Shown: piece after piece, positions 24,152 through 33,754 of the stretch
How the letters are laid out: every line of letters begins with the position of its first letter
Position numbering within the stretch: the stretch's first letter is position 1
Program-made: the position numbers and the translations under genes
Notes under the pieces: model-generated
Told to the model about the DNA's origin: nothing
The model's database searches: none
What the model saw: only the letters and a program-made list of their open reading frames with translations
Assembly (NCBI GenBank): GCA_036733345.1
Contig: DAINAR010000019.1
Span: 1-57,044 of the forward strand
Length of the DNA: 57,044 bases
Direction of reading: 5' to 3'
Source: JAFGMQ01 sp036733345
GTDB lineage: Bacteria; Desulfobacterota; DSM-4660; Desulfatiglandales; Desulfatiglandaceae

Positions 24152-26803
24152 ATGGAACAAAAGATCTTAGATAAATCATATGATCCAGATAGTGTTGAAA
24201 GAAAGTGGTACGAATACTGGGAAAAGAATAATCTTTTCAGGGCGGAAGCTGTCTCTGAAAAAGATCCCTTCTGTATAGTAATACCGCCACCTAATGTGAC
24301 AGGAAGCCTGCATATGGGGCATGCCTTGAACAACACTCTTCAGGATATACTTTGCAGATATAAGAGGATGAAGGGTGACAACGTATTATGGCAGCCAGGG
24401 ACAGACCACGCAGGTATTGCTACTCAGAATGTGGTTGAAAAGGATCTTACAGCCAGAGGTACCGATCGTCATGCCATAGGCAGAGACAAGTTTATTGAAA
24501 TAGTCTGGGAGTGGCGAAATAAATACGGAGGCGTAATTATTAATCAGCTGAAGAGACTGGGTTGTTCATGCGACTGGAGCAGGGAGCGCTTTACGATGGA
24601 TGACGGGCTTTCAGATGCAGTCAAGGATGTGTTTACGCGCCTTTATGAAGAGGGATTAATATACCGGGGCGACTATATCATCAACTGGTGCCCGAGGTGC
24701 CAGACCGCCCTGGCAGACCTCGAAGTTGAGCATGAGGAGACTGACAGTTATCTTTATTATATCCGATATCCGGTAGAAAATAACAGTGATTACCTCCTCG
24801 TGGCAACGACCAGACCTGAAACAATGTTAGGAGATACCGCCGTTGCGGTAAACCCTGATGACAAACGTTATAAAGATTATTCCGGTATAAATGTGATTCT
24901 CCCTGTTCTTAACAAGCCCATTCCAATTATATTTGATAAATATGTGGATATGGAATTTGGAACAGGGGCCCTGAAAATAACTCCAGCACATGACCTCAAT
25001 GACTTTGAGATAGGAAATACTCATAATCTTGAAAGAATAAAGGTAATTAACGAAAAGGGTTTGATGAATGACATGGCAGGAGTCTATGAAGGCATGGACA
25101 GATTTGATTGCCGTGAACAAATCCTGAAAGATCTTGATAAGGCTGGGTTGCTGGAAAAAGTTGAGCCTTACCGAAATGCGATCGGGCATTGTTACAGATG
25201 TAAGACAATGATTGAACCTCTGCTTTCCAAACAATGGTTTGTCAAGATACGTCCCCTTGCTGAAAAGGCAAGCCAGGCGGTTAAAGACGGGAAGACAAGG
25301 ATATATCCAGCAAATTGGGAAGGCGTATATTTTGAATGGATGAATAATATAAGAGACTGGTGTATCTCAAGACAGATCTGGTGGGGTCATCGTATACCTG
25401 CCTGGTATTGTGGTGAATGTGGAGAGGTTATTGTATCAAAATCTGAGCCTGCACATTGCACTTCCTGCAAAAGCTCAAACCTTGTTCAGGATTCAGATGT
25501 TCTTGACACATGGTTCAGTTCTGCATTGTGGCCGTTTTCTACACTAGGATGGCCTGAAAACACGGATGAGCTTAAAACCTTTTACCCGACATCGGCTCTT
25601 ATCACGGGATTTGACATCCTTTTCTTCTGGGTGGCAAGAATGATGATGATGGGAATACATTTCATGGAAGATGTCCCGTTTAAAGACGTATATATCCATG
25701 CCCTTGTAAGGGACGCTGAAGGCAAAAAGATGAGTAAATCAAAGGGAAACGTTATTGATCCTCTCGAGGTAATGGATCAGTTCGGAACAGATGCCTTCCG
25801 TTTCACACTGGCTGCCCTGGCGGCCCAGGGAAGAGATATCAAACTTTCTGAAGAAAGGATTATGGGATATCGCCATTTTGTGAATAAACTCTGGAACGCT
25901 GCAAGGCTGATTCTTATGAATCTGGGAGAAGACATTGCCGCCTCTAATGAGTACAGCCCGTTTTCACTGCCAGATCGCTGGATTCTTACCAGGGCAGGTC
26001 AGGTCGGTGAGGAGGTCGTGAAGGCATTGGAGGATTACCGTTTCAATGATGCAGCAAATATCTGCTATCAGTTTGTCTGGCATGAGTTCTGCGACTGGTA
26101 CCTTGAAATGGCGAAAGAGGCCCTTTATGGAACAGACGAGACAAAAAAAGCTTCTGCTGAAATGACAGCCCTTAAAGTCCTTTTGGCCGCTGTTAAAATG
26201 ACGCATCCTTTTATGCCTTTTGTTACTGAAGAAATATGGCAGAATCTGCCGGCAACAAAGGGCAGCATTATGACTGAAAGTTTTCCAAGGGCTTCAGATT
26301 TTATCAACGATGAAAAATCATTAAAGGAAATGGATCTGTTAATGGGAGTCATAACAGGGATAAGAAATATTCGTGGAGAAATGAATATCAAGCCTTCTGT
26401 GAAAGTAAATATCGTCATTGATCTTGCAGACATGAAAAATGCTGATATTTTTGAAAGTAATCTTGCACATATAAAGAGCCTTGCCAAAGTTAATGATATT
26501 TCTATTTCCTCAGGCGTTCCAAAACCGGAGGCTTCCGCAACCGCCTTGTTCGAGCAGAATCAGGTACATGTAATCCTGAAAGGGCTTCTTAATTTTGAGG
26601 AAGAAAAAAACAGGTTGAAAAAGGAAATAAAAAAGATAGAAAATGAAATGAATTTTTCTGAAAAAAAACTGTCTAATAAAGGATTCCTGGAAAAGGCGCC
26701 TGATGAAGTAGTGAAAGAGGTCAGGGAGAAAGTTGAAATGCTGTCATCAAGGCTCTCAAAATTGAATCAGAACCTTTCCTTCTTTGAGACAATAAATGAT
26801 TGA
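24152..26803 (+). CDS. valS: Valyl-tRNA synthetase
   Basis: Class I aminoacyl-tRNA synthetase, 883 residues from ATG 24152, a normal length. The HIGH-type motif is PPPNVTGSLHMGHALN, the KMSKS loop is GKKMSKSKGNVIDP, and the editing domain has TTRPETMLGDTAVAVNP. A Zn-site CGECGEV/CTSCKSS pair sits near residue 430-450, and the C-terminal coiled coil (EEEKNRLKKEIKKIENEM) is complete. AAGGA at 24136-24140 makes ATG 24152 the better start than ATG 24128. nadC starts 8 bases before the valS stop. Confidence 0.97.
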   Translation: MEQKILDKSYDPDSVERKWYEYWEKNNLFRAEAVSEKDPFCIVIPPPNVTGSLHMGHALNNTLQDILCRYKRMKGDNVLWQPGTDHAGIATQNVVEKDLTARGTDRHAIGRDKFIEIVWEWRNKYGGVIINQLKRLGCSCDWSRERFTMDDGLSDAVKDVFTRLYEEGLIYRGDYIINWCPRCQTALADLEVEHEETDSYLYYIRYPVENNSDYLLVATTRPETMLGDTAVAVNPDDKRYKDYSGINVILPVLNKPIPIIFDKYVDMEFGTGALKITPAHDLNDFEIGNTHNLERIKVINEKGLMNDMAGVYEGMDRFDCREQILKDLDKAGLLEKVEPYRNAIGHCYRCKTMIEPLLSKQWFVKIRPLAEKASQAVKDGKTRIYPANWEGVYFEWMNNIRDWCISRQIWWGHRIPAWYCGECGEVIVSKSEPAHCTSCKSSNLVQDSDVLDTWFSSALWPFSTLGWPENTDELKTFYPTSALITGFDILFFWVARMMMMGIHFMEDVPFKDVYIHALVRDAEGKKMSKSKGNVIDPLEVMDQFGTDAFRFTLAALAAQGRDIKLSEERIMGYRHFVNKLWNAARLILMNLGEDIAASNEYSPFSLPDRWILTRAGQVGEEVVKALEDYRFNDAANICYQFVWHEFCDWYLEMAKEALYGTDETKKASAEMTALKVLLAAVKMTHPFMPFVTEEIWQNLPATKGSIMTESFPRASDFINDEKSLKEMDLLMGVITGIRNIRGEMNIKPSVKVNIVIDLADMKNADIFESNLAHIKSLAKVNDISISSGVPKPEASATALFEQNQVHVILKGLLNFEEEKNRLKKEIKKIENEMNFSEKKLSNKGFLEKAPDEVVKEVREKVEMLSSRLSKLNQNLSFFETIND

Positions 26804-27641
26804 AAAGTATAACTCGATGAAACGCACAGTACTTATGGCCCTTGAGGAAGATCTGGGTACATGTGGTGATTTGACTACAGAAGCCATTGTTGATCCGAAG
26901 GCAGAAGGGGAGGCGGTTCTCATTGCCAGAGAAGAATTGATTCTGGCTGGATTGCCTGTCTTTAAAATGGTTTTTAGGGAAATCAGTACGCAAATCGAAT
27001 TTGAAGACTATTTCAAGGAAGGCGACTTTGTCCCGCATGATAAAAAGATATGTCTTCTTAAAGGCCATCTGTCTCCTATCCTTAAGGCTGAAAGGACAGC
27101 CCTGAACCTGTTGCAGCGAATGAGCGGCATCGCTACTTTGACGAGGCAATATGTGAAAAGGGTTGAGCCATATAAGGCCAGAATAATTGACACAAGGAAA
27201 ACTGCACCGGGACTCAGATGGATGGATAAGTATGCAGTACGCGTGGGAGGCGGTTTTAATCACCGCTTCGGTCTTTTTGACGGTATTCTGATAAAAGACA
27301 ATCATATTGCTGCGGCCGGTTCAATTAAAAATGCTATAGAATCTGCAAAAAGGAATGCCCCACATACACTGAAGATAGAAGTTGAGGTAGAAGACTTTGC
27401 CGGAGTAAAAGATGCTGTTCAGGCGGGAGCTGATATTATTATGCTTGACAATATGAATCCCGGTCAGATGAAAGAGGCTGTCAGCTTTATAGATGGAAGG
27501 GCAATTATTGAGGCCTCTGGCGGGATCAGTCTGGAAACTGTTTCTGGCGTTGCAGAATGCGGTGTTGACCTTATTTCTATCGGAGCATTAACCCATTCCG
27601 CAAAGGCATCTGACTTAAGTCTGGAGATTTGTTCACAATGA
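26796..27641 (+). CDS. nadC: Nicotinate-nucleotide pyrophosphorylase (quinolinate PRTase)
   Basis: Converts quinolinate and PRPP to nicotinate mononucleotide in de novo NAD synthesis. 281 residues with the type II PRTase hallmarks: EEDLGTCGDLTTEAI near the start, ERTALNLLQRMSGIAT, DTRKTAPGLRWMDKYAV (Lys and Arg that bind quinolinate and PRPP), KDNHIAAAGSI and the C-terminal ASGGISLETV and SIGALTHSA. It overlaps valS at its 5' end and the ABC ATPase at its 3' end, so it is translated within that operon. ATG 26817 is an alternative start. Confidence 0.96.
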   Translation: MIEKYNSMKRTVLMALEEDLGTCGDLTTEAIVDPKAEGEAVLIAREELILAGLPVFKMVFREISTQIEFEDYFKEGDFVPHDKKICLLKGHLSPILKAERTALNLLQRMSGIATLTRQYVKRVEPYKARIIDTRKTAPGLRWMDKYAVRVGGGFNHRFGLFDGILIKDNHIAAAGSIKNAIESAKRNAPHTLKIEVEVEDFAGVKDAVQAGADIIMLDNMNPGQMKEAVSFIDGRAIIEASGGISLETVSGVAECGVDLISIGALTHSAKASDLSLEICSQ

Positions 27642-28399
27642 ATCCTCCTGCAATAGAAATGAAGGATGTCTGCTTTTCCTACGAGGACATTATAGTTCTT
27701 GAGGATGTTACATTTTCGCTTAAACAGGGTGATTTTCTGGGTATCATCGGCCCGAATGGAAGCGGAAAAACAACTCTTCTGAAGCTTTTGATAGGTCTTT
27801 TGAAACCTGAAAAAGGGGAAATCAGGGTTCTCGGAGAGACACCGCACGATGCAAAACACAGGATTGGGTATGTGCCTCAAAATGTAGGCATAAACACCTC
27901 TTTTCCAATTTCGGTTTTTGATATTGCCCTTATGGGCAGACTTTCAAGATCCCGTATTGGAAAGAGGTTTAATCAAAAGGACCGCTCAAAGGTTGAGACG
28001 ATGCTCAAAGAGGTCGGCATGTGGAGTTACGCTCAGACTCCTATCGGCAAACTCTCAGGTGGACAGAGGCAGAGGGTTTTTATCGCAAGAGCCCTGGTTA
28101 CAAATCCTGAAATTCTCTTCCTTGATGAGCCGACCGCAAATGTGGACCCTGAATTTGAGACAGATCTTTTTGAATTTCTCAGAGATTTGAATAAAACTGT
28201 CACTATTGTAGTTATTACTCATGACATAGGGGTCCTGTCAAGTCACGTAAAATCAATAGCATGTGTCAATAGAAATCTGATATTTCACGAGGGAGGGAAA
28301 GTTACACCGGAAATGATGAAGATGGCATATCCATGCCCTGTTGATTTGATCGCTCACGGGATACCTCATCGGGTCTTGTCCTCCCACGTGGAGAAATAA
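27638..28399 (+). CDS. znuC: Metal-type ABC transporter ATP-binding protein
   Basis: ATPase of a Zn/Mn-family (ZnuABC/MntABC) importer, 253 residues from ATG 27638. Walker A is GPNGSGKTT, the signature is KLSGGQRQR, Walker B is EILFLDEPTANVD and the H-loop is VITHD. The Q-loop VPQNVG is also in place. ATG 27638 overlaps the nadC stop as ATGA. The C-terminus (CPVDLIAHGIPHRVL) has the conserved metal-ABC tail with His residues. The solute-binding protein is not in this window, so metal specificity is open. Confidence 0.88.
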   Translation: MNPPAIEMKDVCFSYEDIIVLEDVTFSLKQGDFLGIIGPNGSGKTTLLKLLIGLLKPEKGEIRVLGETPHDAKHRIGYVPQNVGINTSFPISVFDIALMGRLSRSRIGKRFNQKDRSKVETMLKEVGMWSYAQTPIGKLSGGQRQRVFIARALVTNPEILFLDEPTANVDPEFETDLFEFLRDLNKTVTIVVITHDIGVLSSHVKSIACVNRNLIFHEGGKVTPEMMKMAYPCPVDLIAHGIPHRVLSSHVEK

Positions 28400-28400
28400 G

Positions 28401-29213
28401 ATGTGGGATGTCCTTCAATTTGAATTCATGAGAAATGCACTCATTGCCGGTGTCCTCGTAAGTATCTCCTGCGGAATAATTGGAAGCCTTATTGTTGTCA
28501 ACAGGATTGTTTTCATTTCAGGCGGAATTGCTCATGCAGCGTATGGTGGAATAGGTCTGGCATTTTTCATGGGTTTTTCTCCTTATCTTGGTGCAGCATT
28601 ATTTGCGCTTGTCGTTTCCATGATAATAGGAATCATCAGTTCCAAGATGAAATACAGGGCTGACACGATTGTAGGTGTGCTTTGGGCTGTAGGTATGGCT
28701 ATAGGTATTATTTTTGTTGATATGACACCCGGTTATACTGTCGATTTGATGAGTTTTCTTTTTGGGAGCATACTCGCGGTCCCAAGATCAGATATCCTGT
28801 TTATGGTTCCTTTAGATATATTAATTTTGCTGACCATATTGATTTTCTATAAAGAATTCATTGCCATTTCGTATGATGATGAATTTGCTTTTATAGTAGG
28901 TATTCCGGTAAAATTTTTTTACTTTGTCCTTATGGGGATGACTGCACTTTCTGTTGTAATGATAATAAGGGTCGTAGGTCTGATACTTGTCATCGCACTT
29001 CTGACCATACCTCCCTATATTGCCGAAAAATATACCCGTTCGTTAGGAGAAATGATGTTTGTGTCGTGTCTTCTTTCTGTAATATTTACTGTTACAGGGC
29101 TATGGCTTTCTTATAAATATGATTTGACATCCGGTGCTACCATTATTCTTGTAGCCGGGGCAGCATTTTTTTTCTCACAGATACTGGACATGATAAGGAA
29201 AACCGGTTATTAG
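28401..29213 (+). CDS. znuB: Metal-type ABC transporter permease
   Basis: 270-residue membrane protein with about eight helices, of the ABC-3 (ZnuB/MntC) family. FMRNALIAGVLVSISCGIIG at the start and the central FISGGIAHAAYGGIGLAFF with conserved G-G-x-x-H-A are characteristic. GLILVIALLTIPPYIAEKY is the other conserved stretch. It starts 1 base after the znuC stop. Last gene of the valS-nadC-znuC-znuB unit. Confidence 0.88.
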   Translation: MWDVLQFEFMRNALIAGVLVSISCGIIGSLIVVNRIVFISGGIAHAAYGGIGLAFFMGFSPYLGAALFALVVSMIIGIISSKMKYRADTIVGVLWAVGMAIGIIFVDMTPGYTVDLMSFLFGSILAVPRSDILFMVPLDILILLTILIFYKEFIAISYDDEFAFIVGIPVKFFYFVLMGMTALSVVMIIRVVGLILVIALLTIPPYIAEKYTRSLGEMMFVSCLLSVIFTVTGLWLSYKYDLTSGATIILVAGAAFFFSQILDMIRKTGY

Positions 29214-29320
29214 AAATATGTCTGATTCATCCGGTTGATTAGTACATATAGTAGTGAAAGGATGAAAACTTGTAATTTGGCAGTCTGGGCTATTACCAAG
29301 TTCCACCATGTCCCAGCCCA

Positions 29321-29484
29321 GGCGGGTAAACCCGCCATAAACATAGGCGGGTGAACCCTCCACAAAGACTGGCGGATAAACCCTCCACAAACACTGGCGG
29401 ATAAACCCTCCACAAACACTGGCGGGTAAACCCTCCACAAACATAGGCGGATAAACCCTCCACAAACACTGGCGGGTAAATTCC
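29321..29484. repeat. 25-bp tandem repeat, six units plus a partial one
   Basis: Exact 25-base period from 29321: six full units starting GGCGGRTRAACCC, with a seventh partial unit to about 29484. The first unit (GGCGGGTAAACCCGCC) is a perfect 6-bp hairpin; in later units one base change weakens it. The 390-base region 29214-29604 otherwise contains no gene. Confidence 0.9.
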
Positions 29485-29604
29485 AGCCGGAGTCCAGATG
29501 ATTTATAATTTGGTTGATTACCGCCTATGCTGCTCTGGATACCCCGTATGGAGTGCCGGGCAAGCCTAACTTGAGTGATGACCTTTTTATTGAATAATCA
29601 ATCA

Positions 29605-30045
29605 TTACTTTAACCCGCTGAATAACCTGTACATCCAGTTCAATGCAAAGAGGCTGATGATTATAATGAGCAAGGCTCTGTTTGGCTTTAACCTCAAAAG
29701 TCTTCCGCGTCTAATCTTGACACCCGCAAGCAATCCCGCGGAATTCCATGCGAAAATGAGTACTGTCAGGCAATATAATAAAACAGACAGTGGGCAGTTA
29801 TAAACTGCAAAGGCCCATTCACCGTGTCCCAGTGCCAGAAAGGATCGAGTGAAGCCGCAGAATGGGCACGGATAGCCGGTGAGTTTAAGGAAGGCGCACG
29901 TTTTCAGGGGAGAAGGATCGGCTGGTAAAAGGATTGATGCCAGCAGGATTGTTCCTGTAATAAAGGCAAACGGCAGGTGTGCAGCAATCACATCCCAGCA
30001 GGAAGGAGGTCTGTTCCACGATAGAAATGAGTTGAAAATCCGCAT
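29605..30045 (-). CDS. DUF2752 membrane protein
   Basis: 146 residues with three or four membrane helices. The family signature is present: CAFLKLTGYPCPFCGFTRS (Cys-x-x-Cys after Leu-x-Gly) followed by ALGHGEWAFAVYNCPL, where the family has G-x-x-x-x-A-x-x-x-N-P. Function unknown. It is 49 bases downstream of another membrane protein gene in the same orientation and likely co-transcribed. Confidence 0.82.
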   Translation of the reverse strand: MRIFNSFLSWNRPPSCWDVIAAHLPFAFITGTILLASILLPADPSPLKTCAFLKLTGYPCPFCGFTRSFLALGHGEWAFAVYNCPLSVLLYCLTVLIFAWNSAGLLAGVKIRRGRLLRLKPNRALLIIIISLFALNWMYRLFSGLK

Positions 30046-30094
30046 CTTCCTAGAGCTTATAAATGCTGTCTCATATATGAAGAGACCATGGTGT

Positions 30095-30742
30095 TTAGCT
30101 ATTGGTATTTGACGGGGGAGGTCCTTCTTCTATAACGGCCTGTATTTCAAACTCTGCGAAGACCTCACGATATGCAACCGTTAATATGCAGGCATGTATT
30201 GGTGCGGTGATAACGATGCCGATTCCGCATGCAACTGCTCCTATGCTGCCGATAATCCCTGATACAATTGACAGGCCCAGAAAGGGCCAGAAATTGGTCT
30301 TAACCTTGTTGAAACTCTCAACTGATGCAGGCCAGAAGTCCATTTGTCTGTCTACAATCAAAAAAAGCCCGAACATTAATATCGCCTGAGCCGCATAAAA
30401 TACAAACATTGCTATTACCTGACCTATGCAGGGCAGGCATCCGAGAATAAGCGTAACTATAAAAAGGCCTACGCCCCATAAAAGAATAAACAGAAACGAA
30501 TTCAGGAAGTAGTCAAACCCTTTGAATACCTGCCCGGCTTCAGGTTTGGGTACTTTCCCGTCAAAAAGCGCCAGGGTAATCAGAAGCATACCGGCAATCA
30601 TGGGGCCTGTAAGGATGCCAATAGTTACTGTACTTAGTGCCCATGCAATGAGCGAGGCCAGGACAAGGACGCCGAAGTTTTCTTTATACAGGGTGAATCC
30701 CTTTTCTATCCATTCCCCAAATCTGACTTCCACCTGATCCAT
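30095..30742 (-). CDS. Membrane protein with DUF975/GlpQ-membrane-domain layout
   Basis: 215 residues, about five or six hydrophobic helices, Gly/Ile rich. The start FGEWIEKGFTLYKENFGVLV and the centre NFWPFLGLSIVSGIIGSIG resemble small integral membrane proteins of the DUF975/YciC-like group. The ATG 30742 is preceded by AGGAGG 6 bases upstream. Function unknown. Confidence 0.65.
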   Translation of the reverse strand: MDQVEVRFGEWIEKGFTLYKENFGVLVLASLIAWALSTVTIGILTGPMIAGMLLITLALFDGKVPKPEAGQVFKGFDYFLNSFLFILLWGVGLFIVTLILGCLPCIGQVIAMFVFYAAQAILMFGLFLIVDRQMDFWPASVESFNKVKTNFWPFLGLSIVSGIIGSIGAVACGIGIVITAPIHACILTVAYREVFAEFEIQAVIEEGPPPSNTNS

Positions 30743-31112
30743 CTCAATCCTCCTTTCTTATAACATTTGCAGATTAACTATGCATATACGACTTGAATTA
30801 GGATTAAAGCGAAAAAGAAAGTAAACCCCGTTTTATTACACCGGCAATCAAACAGCAAACTTTTCATTTCATTATGTCATTCCCTGCAAGCCAAGCTCAG
30901 CCTGTCCCTGGCTTGAGCCGGGAACACGGAATCCAGTATTTTTATTAAGTTCTGGATACCGTTTGGAATTTATCCCGCATTTTATTCGGGACCGGTATGA
31001 TGACACAAAAGGACTGGATACCGTTGAATCCTGTCATGGACTCCGATTCTTGAACCGGAATGACATATTTAGTCGCCATAATAATAAAAGAATAAGATAA
31101 ATAATAAAATGT
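30743..31112. other. Intergenic dispersed repeats
   Basis: 370 bases with palindromic dispersed-repeat sequence: segments such as CTGGATACC and CCGGAATGACA recur here and again at 51100-51255. No ORF of note. These resemble the mobile palindromic repeats that pepper intergenic regions of many bacterial genomes. Confidence 0.6.
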
Positions 31113-32276
31113 TTATGCAACTATCTTTGCCATTAAAGGAATAGCAACAAAAGTTCCTAATGAACTGCCCAGATTTGTAAAGACTACAACAAGCAGTATA
31201 CGGGTTATCTTATTTTTCCAGAATCCCTTGATAGATACTATGTCTTCAGGAAGGCTCTCAAAATCCTTGACCTTCGGCTTCCTTAAGACCAGTTCGAAAA
31301 GACCGGATACCCAGCCTGCTGCAATCATTGGATTAAGTGAAGTCAATGGAGATGCAACTACAGCCGATAGGACAGTCAGGGGATGTGCAAGCGCGATTGC
31401 TGCACCAAGACCGGCAAGGACAGCATTGGCCAGAACCCACCACTTGATCATTTCGGCCCCCGCTGATATTCCCGCACTGAAAAATCCCGTGATAAACAGA
31501 GCGATAATTGCGGCAGGAATACCCCATTTAAAAAATTTGAACACCCTGCCTTTAGGGGGAATTTCCTCGAGCAAATCCATATTAATTTTCTTTTCCCAAT
31601 ATTTCTTAATGCCCGGGACATGGCCTGCCCCGACCACTGCCACTATCTTTTTGCCGGGAGCTGTTTTTATCTTGTATGAGAGATACTGATCTCTTTCATC
31701 AATCAGAATTTGCCTGAGTTCCGGAAGCTTTTCTTCCATTTCAGACAGCAATGTTTCAAGGACATCTTTTTCCTTAAGTTTCTCTATATCAGCCTCTTCT
31801 ATTTCTTCAACTTCCCCGATTGAACTGACAAGATTTACAAGTAATTTGATTTTAGCCCAAAGGCCTATCAAGCGCCATATTCTTGACAGGGTAACACGGA
31901 TATTTCTATCTGCAAGGTTTATTTCAGCTCCTGTCTCCTCAGCGGTTTTTATAGCGCTCATCATGTCTTCGCCAGGTTTTATTCCCAATTTTTTTGCGAT
32001 CTTCTTCTGGAAGGAAGCAAGCATAAGATTTGAGAGGAGAAGAAATGCTTTTTTTCCCTTTATGACCTTTACCAGGTCAGTATCCTGCCATTTATTTTTC
32101 TGTGTAAGAGATTGATATCTGGATTCGCAGAGTTCAATACAGACCGTTTCAGGCTTTTCCTCCATGATGACATCGTGAACAAATTCTGCGCTTTCCCTTG
32201 AAACGTGTGCTGTTCCCAGGAGGATAATTTCCTTGTCATTAAAAAACATTCTGTGTTTATTATCGTTGTTTGACAT
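31113..32276 (-). CDS. TraB/PrgY-family protein
   Basis: 387 residues. The N-terminal half shows the family motifs ILLGTAHVSRESAEFV (Gly-T-A-H-V-S) at residues 18-33 and ETVCIELCESRY, and AVVGAGHVPGI near residue 215, the conserved second His motif. The C-terminal part has about four membrane helices. Homologues include PrgY, which blocks pheromone autoinduction in enterococci, and eukaryotic TIKI-like metalloproteases. The role in this organism is unknown. Confidence 0.85.
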   Translation of the reverse strand: MSNNDNKHRMFFNDKEIILLGTAHVSRESAEFVHDVIMEEKPETVCIELCESRYQSLTQKNKWQDTDLVKVIKGKKAFLLLSNLMLASFQKKIAKKLGIKPGEDMMSAIKTAEETGAEINLADRNIRVTLSRIWRLIGLWAKIKLLVNLVSSIGEVEEIEEADIEKLKEKDVLETLLSEMEEKLPELRQILIDERDQYLSYKIKTAPGKKIVAVVGAGHVPGIKKYWEKKINMDLLEEIPPKGRVFKFFKWGIPAAIIALFITGFFSAGISAGAEMIKWWVLANAVLAGLGAAIALAHPLTVLSAVVASPLTSLNPMIAAGWVSGLFELVLRKPKVKDFESLPEDIVSIKGFWKNKITRILLVVVFTNLGSSLGTFVAIPLMAKIVA

Positions 32277-32576
32277 ATCTGTTTAGGTGTATAGTCATTA
32301 AGGTTTATCTTTCCAAATAGTATAAAATAAAAGTTTATTATCACAATCAATTTTGCTTGGAAAGCAGTATTTAAAAACTGTAACCCAAGAGGATTAAATG
32401 TTTCCGGCCGGAGGCTGACAATATTACTCATCATACTGTGGAGTTATATGGAATTTTAACTCATGGATATTTACCGGGTCTCGAACAATATAAAGATTTC
32501 CTGACTACTGAGTGGCTGGGCTCGAAATATAAAAGCGACTTGTTATGTGCCTATCAAATTAAGAAAGCGGTAAAAA
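32277..32576. other. Divergent spacer, nothing specific
   Basis: 300 AT-rich bases between the TraB-family gene (minus) and the serine hydrolase gene (plus). No convincing promoter pair, hairpin or ORF. Confidence 0.35.
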
Positions 32577-33680
32577 ATGCAGAAAACTAACCCCGTAAAA
32601 GAATTGCTTGAAAAAGGAGTAAGTGAAAGTATTTTTCCGGGTGCGGTGCTTTTTGCGGCACATCACGGTGAAGTTGTTTTGTTTGAAGAGGCTGGATACC
32701 GTTCCCTGAAACCTTATAAAAGAATAATCTCCAGAGATACCATTTTTGACCTTGCTTCTCTGACAAAGCCTCTTGCTACCACAATGGCTGTTATGAAACT
32801 GTTCGATAACAGTGATATCCTTCTTGATCAGCCGATCGGAAATATACTTCATGAAGACGTGCCAAAAGATAAAATAGGGCTGACCCCAAGGCTTTTATTA
32901 TGCCACTGTTCAGGTCTGGCCAACTGGGAGCCTTTCTATTCAAAAATTATTCAGTACCCGCTGAACAACAGGAAAAAAATGGTAAGAAGAATCATAATGG
33001 ATTTACCTCTGGTCTCCATGCCCGGAGAAAGTGCCTTATACAGTGACCTCGGATTCATTATTCTTGAGTGGATAATTGAGGAACTTACAGGCATTCCCTT
33101 GCATCTTTTTTTGGATCGCCATTTTTACGGCCCTTTATCTCTCAAAAGGACATTCCTCTGTGATATTGAGAACCATTGCATATTTGACCAGGATCAATTT
33201 GCCTCCACAGAAGACTGTATGTGGCGCGGCAAAATTCTTCAGGGTCTTGTCCATGATGAAAATGCATATTCCCTCGGCGGGTATTCCGGTCATGCAGGTT
33301 TGTTTGGAACTGCTGAAGACATCTATGTAATATTAAACATGTTGAGAAATCATTTTTATAATAAAAGCAATGCATTTTTAAGGCCTGAGACGGTTACCGA
33401 ATTCTTCACAAGACAGGAGATTGCTGAAGACAGCACCTGGGCTCTTGGCTGGGATACCCCTTCAGAAGAGAATTCCAGCGCCGGAAAATATTTTTCCCGG
33501 AACAGTATAGGGCACCTTGGTTTTACAGGCACATCAATATGGATGGACCTCGAGAAGGATGTTATAGTGATACTTCTTACAAATCGCATCCATCCAACCC
33601 GGACCAATGAAAAAATAAAATTGTTCAGGCCGGTTATCCATGACAGGATCATGGAATATATCGGGGCAGGTTTTAAATAG
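32577..33680 (+). CDS. Beta-lactamase-family serine hydrolase
   Basis: 367 residues of the class C beta-lactamase/EstB group. Ser61-x-x-Lys64 lies in FDLASLTKPLATTM, the second motif YSDLGF (Tyr-x-Asn position carries Asp), and HLGFTGTSIWMD supplies the third (His-x-Gly) motif. No signal peptide is evident, which argues for a cytoplasmic esterase or peptidase rather than a true beta-lactamase. It stands in a monocistronic position before the glucan phosphorylase gene. Confidence 0.85.
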   Translation: MQKTNPVKELLEKGVSESIFPGAVLFAAHHGEVVLFEEAGYRSLKPYKRIISRDTIFDLASLTKPLATTMAVMKLFDNSDILLDQPIGNILHEDVPKDKIGLTPRLLLCHCSGLANWEPFYSKIIQYPLNNRKKMVRRIIMDLPLVSMPGESALYSDLGFIILEWIIEELTGIPLHLFLDRHFYGPLSLKRTFLCDIENHCIFDQDQFASTEDCMWRGKILQGLVHDENAYSLGGYSGHAGLFGTAEDIYVILNMLRNHFYNKSNAFLRPETVTEFFTRQEIAEDSTWALGWDTPSEENSSAGKYFSRNSIGHLGFTGTSIWMDLEKDVIVILLTNRIHPTRTNEKIKLFRPVIHDRIMEYIGAGFK

Positions 33681-33754
33681 GCGGCTTCAAATAAGCGGGC
33701 AGATTTAAGCTGATATTTAAAAGGTGATTAAGAATTCAATGAGGAGAAATAATA

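Noticed and set aside
29321..29484. Possible CRISPR array
   Set aside because: The 25-base period has no variable spacers; units are directly adjacent, and no cas genes are in the window.
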